Assembly: GCA_030704615.1 (NCBI GenBank)
Contig: CM060733.1
Coordinates: 49,290,001-49,354,000 of the forward strand
DNA length: 64,000 bases
Direction of reading: 5' to 3'
From: Takakia lepidozioides
Taxonomy: Eukaryota; Streptophyta; Takakiopsida; Takakiales; Takakiaceae
The notes under the pieces were generated by a model that was not told the origin of the DNA, did not search any database, and saw only the letters and a program-made list of their open reading frames with translations. Made by a program: the position numbers and the translations under genes. This document shows positions 1 through 12,461 of the stretch, one piece after another; within the stretch, counting starts at the first letter, position 1; every line of letters starts with the position of its first letter.

Positions 1-197
1 CAAAGTTGGGTACGCCCTTCATTGCCCAAATAAAGTTTAGTCTGAACATGCAAGTATTGCAGAGTCTGCACTGCTCATCACAACCCCACAATGTACCCAA
101 ATCCTACATTGATGCGCACAATCACGAAAAAAAGGTGAAATCGATATGAAGTGGCGTTCAGTCAAAATTGCCTTCAAATTGATGGTCCCCCACAACC

Positions 198-2966
198 TCA
201 TGTTCGGGTCAGTTTGAGGAACTTGGCAGACCACAGGGCCGTGCTGCCTACAGTGTCACTGAGCATCACAATGGGAGGCCTAACATCATTGTTGGGGTAT
301 GGTAGAGCAACATCTGCCCCATGTACTGATTCAACCGAGACAACATGATAATCGGCATGAACGACATAAGCCAGCCAGTCAGTCGACATGCCCAATATAT
401 GGCCCACGCCTGCCTTCCGTTTGGGTGCATTGGGGTCAAACATTGTGACCTTGTCACCAACCTGAAACTGGGACAGCCAACACCACCAATGTGTGCCCTT
501 GTCATTTGTTATGCACATGCAACAGTTATGGACAGGGAAAACGTGAGATGCCATCATATAGCCCTACAAACAAAATACGGATGTACTTCCACGAAGGAAA
601 ACTTACAACAGGTGCCGGCGCTTTGAAGCTTCCCATACGGCTCCCATCAACGTTGCTGGCAGCAAGTCTTGCGGACTTCTTCCTCATCTTCACCGCAACA
701 ATTTCCTTTGGTGGCTTCTGAATCAATAGAAACCCACACATGTACACAGAAGTCATGAACGGCCTGCAGGTATTGCATAATCGACTTGGAACAGCACAAG
801 AATATAGGAACACGAGTACTTACCTTCCGTACAACGGCCAATTTTGTTGTTGAATCAATGTTCTTCCCTGCTCCAACAATAACCACTCCTGTGCCCTTAG
901 CCCCTGCCCCTATGTCTTGGGCACTCTGTCTAAGTTCACTGCCGGTGTGATCCTCCACTACAGGCACTCCCTTCTCAATAAGGGGGGATAGGTCATCATT
1001 GGCACCATAATTAAGGCAAGGATCGTCACATGCCATGTTCTGAACTTTGTTCTCACCTGTGGCATCTTCTTCCACAATACTGCCCCCTTTCCTTTGTCCA
1101 CTGCCTCCACTGCTAGGAGGCTGCTCACCTGTACTTGTCATTTCCACAGTAGTCGCAGGTGGGACAACACCATGATCAGGGGGCAACAACTCACACACAA
1201 TGTTTGATGTTGATGGAGATTCATCCCTCGGCAGGTCCAAACCGAGCTTCGCTGCCAATGCCATGTTGAACTTGTCTGTCTTAGATACTGCAGCGGCAAA
1301 CATGGATTTCACTATCTGCAATTCCAATTTGTGCTCCATTGAGCTGGCCTCCATTGTATGTTTCCAGCCTTCCAAGCCATCAAGCTGAGAAGCCAATGCT
1401 CCAAGGCCCTGCCACAAAAAGAGTGCAAATACGATTCAATACATCTATCGCACTAGCCATGCGAGGTAATTTATTGGACAACAACACAGGAAGGCAAAAC
1501 CATAAATAATTGACAAGCACATCATTGCAACAAATGCAGGTGGGTTAGTTACTTACAGATCGGGTGGCCCCTGCTGAATCAGAACCATACCCCTTGTTGC
1601 TATTCTTGCTCCCCGAAATTTCGGATAGAAGTGGAGGACGACCACTTGTCTTAGCCTACACATGGACAGGATATGGGATATTAGTGCCATCCTCTAAGAG
1701 TAAGATACAAATGACAAGACACCTCACTACCTGAATATATTGGCAATGTCATGAGACAGGCAGATTTACCAGACATTCCTAAACGCCGCTAAGGCCACTG
1801 CGTCAGATCTCGAAGGGGCACCAACATGCCCTCGTGCATGCTTGCCATTATCACGACTCTTTTGCCATTCGGGCGTGTTCCAATGCCTCACTAATTCTGC
1901 CCAAGTCTTGTCCGCAACATAGTGGGGCTTAGGTTTGCCACGGGAGTACACTTTTCTAAACAGTTTGATGCGCTGGTATTTAATGACGCCTCCAATCTCA
2001 GTTCGAAGTTGGGCGCCAGTTATCCCAGGAGCAAGGTAAATATTCCCAATCATCTGCTAATAGTTCACCCACCTCGTCAATCAGACTTTGAGGTTGAAGA
2101 TGGATGGGCACAGAACAGTCCAGCACACGTTGGCATTGCCCTCACAGGGCTGCCAGCCAGTCATTCCGTGCATCCCCGCATGGGCCCTTTTTGCCACACG
2201 CAACTATTAATCTCTTTTGCCCAACAGCTACATTTGCACAAGACGTTTCCTTCAACCCTCTCCGTGCTACTCTCCTCGCCTTGCGCAAAAAAATGGCTTT
2301 GTCCTTGCCAGTCAAATGTTGCGCATCTGGAGTCATATTGGAATCACAGACCTCCTCTCCTCCCTCACAACCTGCAACATGGGGCCCTTCGGGCGGACAT
2401 GAACCCTGCCACGCACCAACATGGGGTGTGGGGTGGGCAGGAACATAACCTGTGCTCGGAGCTGGTGAGCTTGGGAATTGAAGAGGCCACGAAGCGTTGC
2501 AATTGGGTGAAGCTATGGGCTGCCTGGAATAAGGGCCATGCAACGACGCACTATACATGGGGCTTCTGGGATACGTTGCCTGGGGAGGATGCGCAGGTGG
2601 GGGAGGGTTGGGATGAGGGTACCACACACCTTTGTGGTAGTGCCCATGCTAAACAGGAGCATGTTGTGCTTCCCCTGTTTGCGGAAATGCCCCACACGGA
2701 ACTGCACATGACCGGTTCTCCCCTGACGGGAAGTTTGCATTGTACGACTGAGAAAAGGGCGGGTGAATTTCAGGGGCGGCTGGAACATGAGCAGTCTGTT
2801 GTTCATACTGTGCATACCTCTGAATGCCAGGGGGATAAAATGCACCAGTGTTACGTGGAAAGGAGGGAGGGCCTCCTCCATCCGGGGTTGGTTGAAGACG
2901 TGGGGAGGGATGGTTGAAGACACCTGCAGGAGCAACTCCCTTCTTCTTTCTCACTGGATCGTGCAA
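198..2966 (-). CDS. Spliced ORF with Transposase_24-like (Ptta/En/Spm accessory) segment, possibly broken
   Basis: Seen on the minus strand: exons that join in phase 0 with GT-AG borders at 1557-1655, 824-1408, 607-717 and 198-563 (stop 198-200). An upstream exon starts at 2053 after TTAGCAG and carries a W..L..HW....W followed by a K..N..H..G..S segment, which resembles the plant Transposase_24 family found in CACTA elements. Its donor near 1772-1775 is weak. Further upstream, 2142-2966 is a proline-rich open frame containing one in-frame TAG (2649-2651); how it joins the exon at 2053 is unclear. The 824-1408 exon is acidic and Ser/Gly-rich; the last exon has a compact GDKVTMFD-type segment. 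The true start is not visible. It could be a CACTA-derived gene, a domesticated relative or a decaying copy. The exon phasing is well supported; the family assignment is tentative. Confidence 0.4.
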
Positions 2967-3560
2967 ATCAACATGTGGGAAAGAGTTATGTAGGAAGATA
3001 AAGCATGAACATCATGTAGGATACATCAACAAAAAATGCGCTCTATAATATACATACACTGAATGGTCCCTTGTAGGCACAATCTGGCCCCGATGACCAT
3101 CGTACATATCAATGAGAGTACAATATGATAATGGCTGATAATGGCTTCACATATTATCAACATTTGACAATAGAGGGGGCAGGAAGATGGGGGAGGAAGA
3201 GTCGTGAGCGCCCCCTCTCGGACATGGCTGGCTGATGAGGCGGTTACCATCGTGCTCCTGGGGGTTCCTCCTCTCCCACTACAATTTCTTTCTTGTTGCA
3301 ACATGACACCACAATATGCAGCCCCCTACCTGTGCAGGTCCCTTCCTCCCACAACCCCCTTTGTGCTTTTTGGGTATTAAGACAGGCCATCACAAGTTTG
3401 AACCTCCTGTGAGGGAATCAGCAATCTGCAGAGTTGCATTTCTCATGGCACAAAATGGAAAAATGTATAGAAGACTTTAATAACAGATTTGGGTTCCAAG
3501 GAATAGACAGTAGATAAACCCTTGTATCATGAGGTATAGAGGGCAAGAAAGTGGTGCTTC
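2967..3560. other. Intergenic, no gene recognised
   Basis: Only short, unrecognised open frames occur here. No RNA gene or repeat is apparent. The stretch ends at the TGTTAG start of the retroelement A LTR. Confidence 0.5.
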
Positions 3561-4510
3561 TGTTAGAGGACTGTCTGGGACTTAGGCACTTTTACGGGAT
3601 CTGTGGGGTACCCTTAATTTTTGCACAGACTGAGACCAACAGGAGCCTTAGGGGTGACAACAGCGCACTTTAGGGGGGGGGGTTACACAGCCTGTCACAG
3701 CCGCCACAGCCAGACACAATCGTCACAGCCAATCACAGCCAAACACAGCCCGTCACAGCCCGACACAGCCCGACACAGTTGCACAGCCAGTCACAGCCCG
3801 TCACAGTTTCACACAGCCAGTCACAGCTTGACACAGCTGTCACGACCATAGGGAACGGATAGCAGGACAGGGAACGACTGTGGGGAACAACAACTGCGAA
3901 AGGAACATGTTAGTTCACAGATGACGGTTAGTGAGGGAAACGGTTAGAACAACGGGTAGGATGATAAAGCCAGGAGCGAGGACTGGAAAAGGATCACTTC
4001 TTGGGGAATCACTGCTGGAAGGACTTCGGGGGGGGGGGGGGGGGGGGGATGAGAACTTGGAAATGAAGCGGAGAGCGCATCTCTGAGCAGAAAGAGGGAG
4101 AGCACGGAGTAGGAGGAGAACGATCTGTTGATACTTGCTGAATGCAAGAAGTAGAGTTGTAATGTAGAACAGAATAGAGATACCATGGCTTCAGCCTGAT
4201 ACTTGATAGATATTAATCTGATACATACTTCATACTCACACTGTGTAGAGAGACCTGAGTGAAGCTGTGGAATGAATGGATGGAACTTGATAGATTTTTG
4301 AAGCAGACTGATACTTAATTGCAGATAGTAAGGTAACTCGCTAACATGAATGCGGGAAGGAGTACAAATAGGAAACACCCCATGATACACTAGCTGTAGG
4401 TCATGACTGATTGTTCTGAGCGGGCTGAGTGCTTAGAGATTTCCAACTCTTCTATCTTGGAGTTCCCGCCTCGGATAGCGAAGGGATGGGTGAGTAAAAG
4501 CCGCGCGACA
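3561..4510 (+). repeat. 5' LTR of element A
   Basis: A 950-bp direct repeat relative of the LTRs at 35588-36559 (plus) and, inverted, at 20947/34115 and 6757/9992. It begins TGTTAGAGG and ends GCGCGACA (TG...CA), and is followed at once by TTTGGCGACCATACTGGGGA. It contains a CACAGCC minisatellite and a run of about 20 G (4030-4048). The start codon of the ORF0-like frame (4403) lies inside it. Confidence 0.85.
3690..3845 (+). repeat. CACAGCC minisatellite in the element A LTR
   Basis: A tandem array of variants of TCACAGCC / ACACAGCC units of 8-10 bp. Equivalent arrays occur in the other LTRs at about 9700-9880 and 21620-21800 (complement strand) and 35710-35875. Unit number and spacing differ between copies, as expected of a mutable minisatellite. 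Confidence 0.85.
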
Positions 4511-5005
4511 TTTGGCGACCATACTGGGGAACTGGGTCATGAACAACCAGATGTGACAGGCATCTGGTGGGATCACGGTGGTTGGAGAATTAAAGAATTT
4601 GATGTGAATCAAATTCCTTGTGAAACTGAAAAGGAAAGATTGTCCAAACGATTCTTTCAGAGGTTATTGGAATTGCCAGACGGTTGTAAAGAAAACATTC
4701 TTAAGAGAGTGCATGATGCTGACCCTGAGTGGGGTCTGGAGAAAGGAGTGATAAAGATTTATCAGGTGGCCTGTAGAGGAAGAGCACGTTGGTTACCAAC
4801 ACTGGTTTATGTGATAGCATTGCTATCCATTAAGCGAGTAGAGTTTGAAGGCTGGGAGGAAAGAAAGGTGAATGTTTATACTCATATGCATGAAGAGCTT
4901 GTACTGATAAAGAATTCCAAAGGATATTTTGTGGATCAAACTCACACAAAAAACAGCTTTCCAGACTTGTTTGCCATATGGTTATATGGTAACGGAGACT
5001 TCTAG
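4403..5005 (+). pseudogene. ORF0-like leader ORF of element A
   Basis: The frame opens with an ATG inside the LTR (4403), reads through the LTR end and primer site, and continues 200 codons. The intact counterpart in element C (36452-37147) is 231 codons. Relative to C, this copy has an indel near 4915 and a deletion near 5020, so its C-terminus is altered. Recognisable shared blocks are WWDHGGWRIKEFDVNQIPCE and CRGRARWLPTLVYVIALLSI. It lies directly upstream of gag. I do not recognise a domain. It may be an N-terminal gag extension, since gag of this family otherwise starts at the ATG 5099. Confidence 0.6.
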
Positions 5006-5098
5006 TATAGCCAAGGGTGCATCAAGGCATATACGAGAGATATTACAGAAGAGAGTTTTGGTTATTGCCACATTAAAAAGAAATGAAAGACATGGGAC

Positions 5099-6756
5099 AT
5101 GAGTGATGAAAGAGAAGCTAGACTCTAGAGATATTCAGCAAAAAGAGAAAGCTATCTGAAAGCTAATTATCCATATCTTTGGGAGAGAGGAATAGACATA
5201 GGGGAATCATCTGGACCTCTCACACCAGTAAGATCAGGGAGTACATCACCCATACCGGAAGAACTAGAGTTGGATGCCACTCCTTCTTTTTCTTTGCAAG
5301 AAAGATTAAGGGAATTGGTACGGGAAGAAGATCAATCACGAGGTGAAAGATCTGAGGTACATCCCTGGATAAAAGATTTGACAGAATTCTTTGATAAGAG
5401 TTGGCATGGAACACCAAAAGCAGGAACTCCAGCTTCTGAAGTGGAGGCTGAAGAAGGAGGAGAGGATGTGGCAGAGCCAACGGAGAGTTCAGACTCTCCA
5501 ACACCATTGCAGTTGAGTTACATGAGTGAAGAAGGGCAGAACTTGGAGGATGAAAATAGAGAGAAGAAATTGGAAGATGAAGAGTATGAAGAAGTAGACC
5601 CAACAGCTGAGGTTGAGACTACAACCAGGACATCCCAACCCGTTGGACCTAGATCAAGTGGAGCACCTGGATCACACGCCAACGAAGGTGTCGGCTCAAG
5701 GGGATCAGGCGGGCTGCCTGGATCTGGCTCTGGGAGGACAGGGAGTGTGGGAAGTAGTGCAACTGGAGCTGGGAATACTGTGAATATCGTGGGGCCAGTA
5801 GCAAGGAGTGCTCAAGGGCCACCACTTGGTGGAAGATCCACCACAACAACAACAGGTCCTGAAGGACCAACACCAGCAAGGGTGCCAGCACCTGTCAGTG
5901 GGCAGAAGGTAGGGCCACAGATGGCGTTACAACCAACACGAGCAAAACCACCTTTTCCAATATATTCAGGAAAAGGGGATCCCGATGTACACATTAGCCA
6001 ATTTGAGCACATGTGTATAGTGAACAATGAGAATGGCGATGATGCCAAGATGAGATTGTTTCATTGTTCACTTATCAAGAAAGCAAGTGAATGGTATGCA
6101 ATATTCCCTGATAATCATTTCCTAACCTGGAATGGCTTGAATACAGCATTCCAAAATAGATTCAGGACAAGTAAAACTGAGGATGAAGTGTATGGAAGTT
6201 TACAACAGTTAAAGCAAAAGAAGCATGAAACTGTTGAGGAGTATATGGAAAAGATGGAATTGATGATGAAAAAGCTGGCTGCTGTACCAGCACCAGGTTT
6301 ACAGAAGACTTGGTTTGTGAGTGGACTAAGACCAGAGTTGCAAAAGAAAGTGGATATGTTACCCCATAATACAGTGGAGGAGGCATTTGAAACTGCAAAC
6401 AGAATTGAGCAATTGGGAATGCTCAGGAGAGAAAAAAGGGATGATGAGGACTCTGAGGATGAGTCAGATGAAGAAGAAGAGCAAGAACTAAAAAGGAAGA
6501 GTAAGAGAAAGGAGAAGTTGAAGAGGGATAACTATGAGAAAAGATTAGAAGAAATCATGAAGAAGTATGCCACAAAGGCTGCAACACATTGGAGGAAGGG
6601 TGTATGGTGTGCAAAGTGCCAGAATGAAGGCCATACCACCACAGAATGCCACATGAAGGAGAAACACTGTACTATCTGTAAAATGGATAACCATTATACT
6701 GAGAATTGTTACTACAACAGAAGGACAGCTGCAAGAGAACCTAGGCAAGTAAGGGT
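5099..6756 (+). pseudogene. Gag (N-terminal and central part) of element A
   Basis: The frame starts at ATG 5099 (MSDERE) and stays open to the B insertion except for a TAG at codon 10 (5126-5128), a position that is Gln-coding sequence in element B. Order: a charged N-terminus; a Ser/Gly/Pro-rich linker; the retrotransposon gag capsid region (about 5990-6410, with W...F.......W........F...F); a very acidic then basic stretch; and two CCHC zinc knuckles, C-x2-C-x4-H-x4-C (6608-6710). The third knuckle and the protease follow after B at 34121. Gag assembles the retroelement particle and binds its RNA. Interrupted, so not functional. Confidence 0.85.
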
Positions 6757-9700
6757 TGTCGCGCGACTTTTACTCACCTATCCCTTCGCTATCCGAGGCG
6801 GAAACTCCAAGATAGAAGAGTTGGAAATCTCTAAGTACTCAGCCCGCTCAGAACAATCAGTCATGTCCTACAGCTAGTGTATCATGGGGGTGTTTCCTAT
6901 TTGTTTTCCTTCCTGCATTCATGTTAGCTAGTTACCTTACTGCTGGTAATTAAGTATCACTTTGCTTCATCAATTTATCGGATTCCATCAACTCATCCAT
7001 TCATTCCACAGCTTCACTCAGATCTCTCTACACAGTGTGAGTGTAGTGTGAAAAGCAGGGGCGTGAATCCCCTTCTGGTTAATCCTAAAGCTGTGGTCCT
7101 CCCCTCCCCCCAGTTGATTGTCCAAGGAAGGGAAAGGAGCGTTCTTTCTCTGTCCAACCATCGTCACACGGCTATATGGGTTTTCCTTCAGGTTCGTTCG
7201 TGATTAGAGTTTACGGAATCCTCATCCACGCCGCAGCGGAAGAGAAGACATGGATGGGGAGTTTTTGAATTGTTCTTGCTCTCGGTTCTACTTCTATACA
7301 ATAGCCTGGCCCTATGATCACGGCGCCAACAGTGTTGGCGTGATCTTTTCTGTGATGCAAGCAGCCCAATGGCAGCGGTAAACATGACCCTTTATGTGAA
7401 GCCCCCTTGAGCAGTGACACGTCGGAAATCCCCTTTTGTAATGGTGACACAGATTTAGGAGAAGGCAGCTCAAATCTTCTTGAACTGCAGAGGCACTGGT
7501 TTCTTTCAGGGTTCAGGTTTTCTTCATCTCATCTCCCCAAATTGGCCATCCCCCCCCCCATCAGCCCTTTTGCTGAGCAGCTCTCTCATTTCCCAAATCC
7601 CCTTTTCTCTCTCTCTCTCTCTTTTCCCTTTTTCGTCTGTTTCTCTATCTCTGTCTATGTCTACAGGCTCCTCACTTCTTCACAGCATCACATCTATCAT
7701 GTAATGCAAATGCACACTCTGCCAAGCATCCAGTGCAGCCAACCTTGGTCTCTCAAGACACAACCATCCCATTCATCAGTCTCTCTTTCCCTCTCTCCCT
7801 CTTGTCCCTTTTTCTCTGTTTCTCTCTCTCTCTCTGTCAATGTTCAGCCCTTCACACTACCTTTTTCCAAAGAACCCATTGCCCAAACAGCTCTTATCCC
7901 TTCTTTAGGTTTCAACCAAATACCCCAACATCCCTCTTTTCCCTTCAACTGTGAAACGCAGTTGTTCATATCCAAACACCATACTGAAATCACCTTATCC
8001 TTTCTATGTTTTCAACAGTTCCAGCTAACCCTCATTTGATCTCTCCAAGCAAACAAGCTAGATCTACATTGGTTCCAGTGCATCACTACCCACGGCAGCA
8101 TTGTGTGCAGGTTTATAACACTGAAACAAGATGCAAGAATGAAGACAACAGTGACCATTCTGATTTCAGTGACAAACAGTCTCTCTCTCTCTCTCTTCAC
8201 TCATTTCTCTTACTGACACCACAACATCAGGTGCATCCATCCTTTCCATGTTCTGGTTTGAAGTCCAGAGTCTCCATTCCATTTCCAAAAAGCTTTCCTC
8301 TATCACATGGCTCCACCTTTTCTCTTCTACCAAGATGCAATCCTAAATCTACCAAAAGCAATTTCTAAGTTTCTCCCCCAAAAGAAGCCCCCAGTCTACA
8401 GACTTATCTGTTTTTATCCTCTAGTGAAGCGGTGGGTTTGCCTGTCAAGGTGGCACCTCGCCATTGCCTGTCAGCAGCCACTTCAACCTTTTCTCCTTGT
8501 CTTGATTCCAGTCTTTATCATGCCATGATGGCTCCTCTTCATCCCTTGGAACATCCTGTGGCTTGCCAACTAAATTACTCTATGCAATTCTTTCTTACGA
8601 ATTGACCTGGTCCTATAACAAGAAGACACAAAAGCAGCTAGAAGCTTGATGACAGAGAACCTGAGATGCTATACAGCCAGCACTTCACATGCCTCATCCC
8701 CTCCATTGATTGTGCCCACAACTCACTTCCTTGTGCTTCCGGCAGCTAGCCGTTTTCCTTGCTTGCTCATCTGCCCATAACTGTTTTCTTCAAGGCAATG
8801 GCGACAGCGGTGGTGCGCCGCTCTTCTTAAATGCTCCTACTCCAGGAATTGATCATCACTACGAGAGAAGCGGCACCGCTTTCCCTTACACAGAATACCA
8901 AGCAGAAGCACTTAATGCCGCTCTCAAAACCAAGCAGAGTCCCACAACGTAGGTACACCTCCCAACAACAGGCTGCCCTGCCAACACCACTGCTCGCAGC
9001 AGCTGCTACGAGTCACCCGTCATCTTCCTCTTTGTTTTCCTCAACCCGTGATTTTAGGTTAAGCACCAGTGATGAAAACGTTCATCGCGTGGATGAAAAT
9101 ACGCACTGTCATGACTTAGCCATTTTTTCTCCTGGCAAAGCATAAGCTTAGTGTGCCCATGAAATTACCTATATGAAGGGATATATCCCTCCTGCAGTTG
9201 TACAACGGGCACTCCCGTTGTAGTGATGCAGGGTCTTAACGGTAAGACAAAATGTAATGTCACTCCCCTGCATTCACACTACAGAGTATGAAGTGTGTAT
9301 CAGATTAATATCTATCAAGTATCAGGCTGAAGCCATGGAGTCTCTAATCTGCTCTACATTACAATTCTACTGCCTGCATTCATTAAGCATCAACAGATCC
9401 TCCTCCTACTCTGTGCTCTCCATCTTTCTGCTCAGAGATACGCTCTCTCCTCCTTTCCCCCAGTGATGTCCGAAGTCTTCCCCAAGAAGTGCTCCTCCCC
9501 CTCCTTCTAGCAGTGATTCCCCCCCCCAAGTGCTCCAAGAATCATCCCCCTTTCAGTCCTTGCTCCTCGCTTTATCTTCCTACCCGTTGTTCTAACCGTT
9601 TCCCTCACTAACCGTCGTCCGTGAACTAACATGTTCCATTCGCAGGCGTTGTTCCCCACAGTCGTTCCATGTCCTGCTATCCGTTCCCTATGGTCGTGAC

Positions 9701-9992
9701 AGCTGTGTCAAGCTGTGACTGGTTGTGTGAAACTGTGACCGGCTGTGACTGGCTGTGTCGGGCTGTGACTGGCTGTGCGACTGTGTTTGGCTGTGTTGGG
9801 TTGTGACTGGCTGTGTGGCTGTGTCGGCTGTGACGGGCTGCGATGGGCTGTGTCGGGCTGTGACGAGCTGTGTAACCCCCCCTAAAGTGCGCTGCTGTCA
9901 CCCCTAAGGCTCCTGTTGGTCTCAGTCTGTGCAAAAATTAAGGGTACCCCACAGATCCCGTATAAGTGTCTAAGTCCCACAGTCCTCTAACA
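6757..9992 (-). repeat. 3' LTR of element B, split by X1
   Basis: The LTR runs on the minus strand from TGTTAGAGG (9992) to CGCGCGACA (6757). It is interrupted at 7042-9283 by X1; the two parts (6757-7041 and 9284-9992) total about 990 bp and match the LTR of element C in order. It includes the CACAGCC minisatellite at about 9700-9880. Confidence 0.85.
7042..9283. mobile_element. X1: 2,242-bp insertion with inverted TGTAGTGTGAA ends
   Basis: The uninterrupted LTR sequence (compare 21221-21245) shows that this block was inserted. It is bounded by the inverted termini TGTAGTGTGAA and TTCACACTACA and by GAG on both sides. The left 430 bp (7050-7476) is the same module found at 29520-29929 and 33614-34051. 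The remaining 1.8 kb matches 21865-23686 in reverse. It holds CT-rich microsatellites (about 7607-7625 and 7780-7835) and no credible protein gene. The TG...CA ends fit a solo LTR of the D element; the short duplication and long inverted ends fit a non-autonomous DNA transposon. I cannot decide between them. Confidence 0.65.
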
Positions 9993-10192
9993 TTACCCCT
10001 CCCCTCTCAAAAAGCCGTGTCCTCACGGTTTACTGATTGGGATTAGCAAACCTTTGTGAGCGAGCACCTTTCTGACGTTGAGAGTTTCGTGAAGGACTGT
10101 GTACGAGCCCGAGGTCTGTCACTGGTTGACGGAGATGATTGAACACTACCTGGATATGTGAGGCCCTCTGGAGGCTGATATCGAGGTAACTT

Positions 10193-11166
10193 TCAGGCAT
10201 AGGAGACCCCCGTCGCTTCTTTTCTGCCATCTGAATGCATAGTCTTCTCCCATGTCAAAAAGTCCGCTGAAGAAACAGTTGTATCAGAATCCTCATCGCT
10301 CAGGTGTTTTAATTGTCGAACTTTTTGTGGAATCCTCTGGGGCATACAATGTTGTCCTACCATGTCTGGAAGTTTATATTTTAAAACTTGTTGTAAACGC
10401 TGAATGGCAAAATTGGTGAAGACCCTGAGCTCCTTGTCTGTCCAGGTGAGTGGGGTACCAATGACTTGTGAATTGTGCAAGTATTTCCATGCCACATGTC
10501 CCTTATAGAAAATATCATCAATGCCGAATTTCTGTGTTGACAAATTGTTCCAGGCCGCATGAAACCATGAACGAATTTGAGAATCCTTTTGTATCATAAC
10601 TTTTGCCTCATATAGGTACATATGAGGTGGCACTGAAGGTAAGACCCAATGATCCCCACTGGAATAACTCAGAAAGCGTTTGCATCTTGTGCTGCTCAAT
10701 GTGATAACGTACCAGAAAACAAGCAGCGTAGTAAACCCGCATCCCATGACAATACTTGCTACCTCCTTGGTCTTGGTATAAATGAATCCATGTACAACTT
10801 GGAAAGCAATTAATTCCTTCAACATGGTACCTGCCTCATGCCAGTACTGTGCAAAGTGATGATCCTCAATTGGTCGATTGTTCGGAAGAACTTTAGTCCT
10901 AGTTGCCACTGGCAGCCAATGCGCATGATTTGATAGTAATGTGCCAATGACTGCGGAGGACTAAATTCTTTCCAAACCAAATCCAACACAATGGGAATTT
11001 GGTTGAAGGGCATAATCATAGCCCTACTGTACTCCCTTGCAGCTGGAGTTTTAGGTGGGTTAAAAGCAGCATTGCCCCATACCTCAGGCTGTGGTGGCTG
11101 TGGTGTGGCTGTAGTAACAACAGGGTCAGCTACTGGCACAGTGACTTGTTGTGGTGTTGGTGGCAC
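10193..11166 (-). pseudogene. Distal post-integrase ORF of element B, with hydrophobic segment
   Basis: Two overlapping open frames (10819-11166 and 10193-10909) continue one another by frameshift. The first begins in a Pro/Thr/Val-rich stretch. The second carries a strongly hydrophobic stretch at about 10690-10765 (VMGCGFTTLLVFWYVITL) that could be a membrane helix, then ends in a charged region with an acidic SDEDSD patch. This lies between integrase and the 3' LTR, where some plant gypsy lineages have an env-like or other extra ORF. I do not recognise a domain. Confidence 0.5.
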
Positions 11167-11584
11167 TGGCTCTTGTACATTGGCATCTCCTGCACCTCCT
11201 GTGAAGAAGACTGAAAAGCCAAAGTTCTGGCTTGTAAATAAGAAGCCATTAGCTGTTCCTCAGGTATATAGACTCTTTGTCGATATTGAAGTTAGGTCCT
11301 CCACTTGAGTCTGCAGTCCGTCTACATCCTCCTGTAACTCCGCTATCCTACTATAGACATTGTATAGTAGTTGTGGCAATGTTCTGCACTTGCAGTCTGA
11401 GCTCATTCATCTCGCTTTGGGTGAGCTTTCGTGGTGCTTTGCCCTCCACTGGCCCTTGTGCTAACCAGACCTGCATAAGGTGGTTATCCACCAAGTTGCT
11501 TGTGGTTCCCTGAGAGTGTGCTCCTCTCTGAGTTTGTACACATCTAACTGCTGTTGTAAAGCCTCCATGCGCTTCGCATGAGGT

Positions 11585-12415
11585 TCAACCAAATTCGCAT
11601 AGCAGCAAGCAGATTATTGGCTTCCTTCCAAGCCTTGTTAGTGACCGAGATTTCATTTCTATTGGCCATGACCGTTTGTTGCAACTCAGGATGTGCCTCT
11701 CTTGGTCAGCTTCAACCTGCCTGTATTGCTTGAAAGTATCCTCATTGCGACAGATTGTATTCTTCATATCGACAATGAGTTTCATTTGCTCAACATTCTC
11801 TTCCTCTGCCTTCGTACATTTTTCCGCTTGACTGTTTATTTCTTTTGTAGATTGGTCAAGCATAGTTGTGAGTGTAGCACATTGTATGGCCATCCTGTCA
11901 TGCACTGTCTGCAACTCCATATGTAGTGCATTCACTTCTTGCAACTTGCTTTCATGCTTCACCTGCATTTGGTATAGCTGTTGCTTATGTGCTTCGTGCA
12001 AGTGGTCTTGTGCGAGGCCTGCCTCAATCAATTGTTCCTTGGCCAATTGCAAAGCCGCTTCTGTACTCTCCAAGTCTTGCTGCATTTTGAGAGTGACCTC
12101 TTCATCGACCTTGTTTGCACACTCTGTGGCAAGTCGAGCCTCAAACTCTTTTCCTGAGTTCCTCTCAAAGCTGCCAATTGAGTAGTGGGAACATGGGATT
12201 TGACATAAGTACCCAACAAATTTGTCCTGCTTATGGAACTCATAAGCATGCCCATCCATGGGGTGTGTGATGCCTGAACCATTCAGGCCATTGCCCCACC
12301 AACAGGTGTGTGTAGCCGCAGGTTTCCACAACCGTTGCACCTCCGGAATCACTGTGTCCTTGACCATACCAGAATATTCATAGAGAAGGTCCCCCTTCTC
12401 AATTTCTGCCACCAC
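11585..12415 (-). pseudogene. Coiled-coil part of the post-integrase ORF, element B
   Basis: An open frame of 276 codons. After an N-terminal region with a WWGNGLNGSG segment come about 150 residues dense in Glu, Gln, Lys and Leu with heptad-like spacing (about 11720-12150), typical of a long coiled coil. It lies in the minus orientation between the integrase and the 3' LTR. No catalytic motif is seen. The frame differs from its neighbours, so the ancestral ORF has been frameshifted. Confidence 0.5.
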
Positions 12416-12461
12416 CTGTTCTGTAGTGGGAATATCTAACCCTTCTTTTTCTAAAAATCAA

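Noticed and set aside
1922-2917. 331-codon plus-strand frame
   Set aside because: It is the antisense shadow of the minus-strand exons with proline-rich coding; no domain and no splice logic.
3690-3845. CRISPR-like array
   Set aside because: Units are 8-10 bp with no spacers of constant size, and the genome is a plant nucleus.
4030-4048. Run of about 20 G as a functional G-quadruplex
   Set aside because: Other LTR copies lack it, so it is a local homopolymer expansion or an assembly artefact.
7407-8039. 210-codon frame in X1
   Set aside because: It is Ser/Leu/Phe low-complexity sequence from CT microsatellites, and the matching region at 22860-23600 does not keep the frame.
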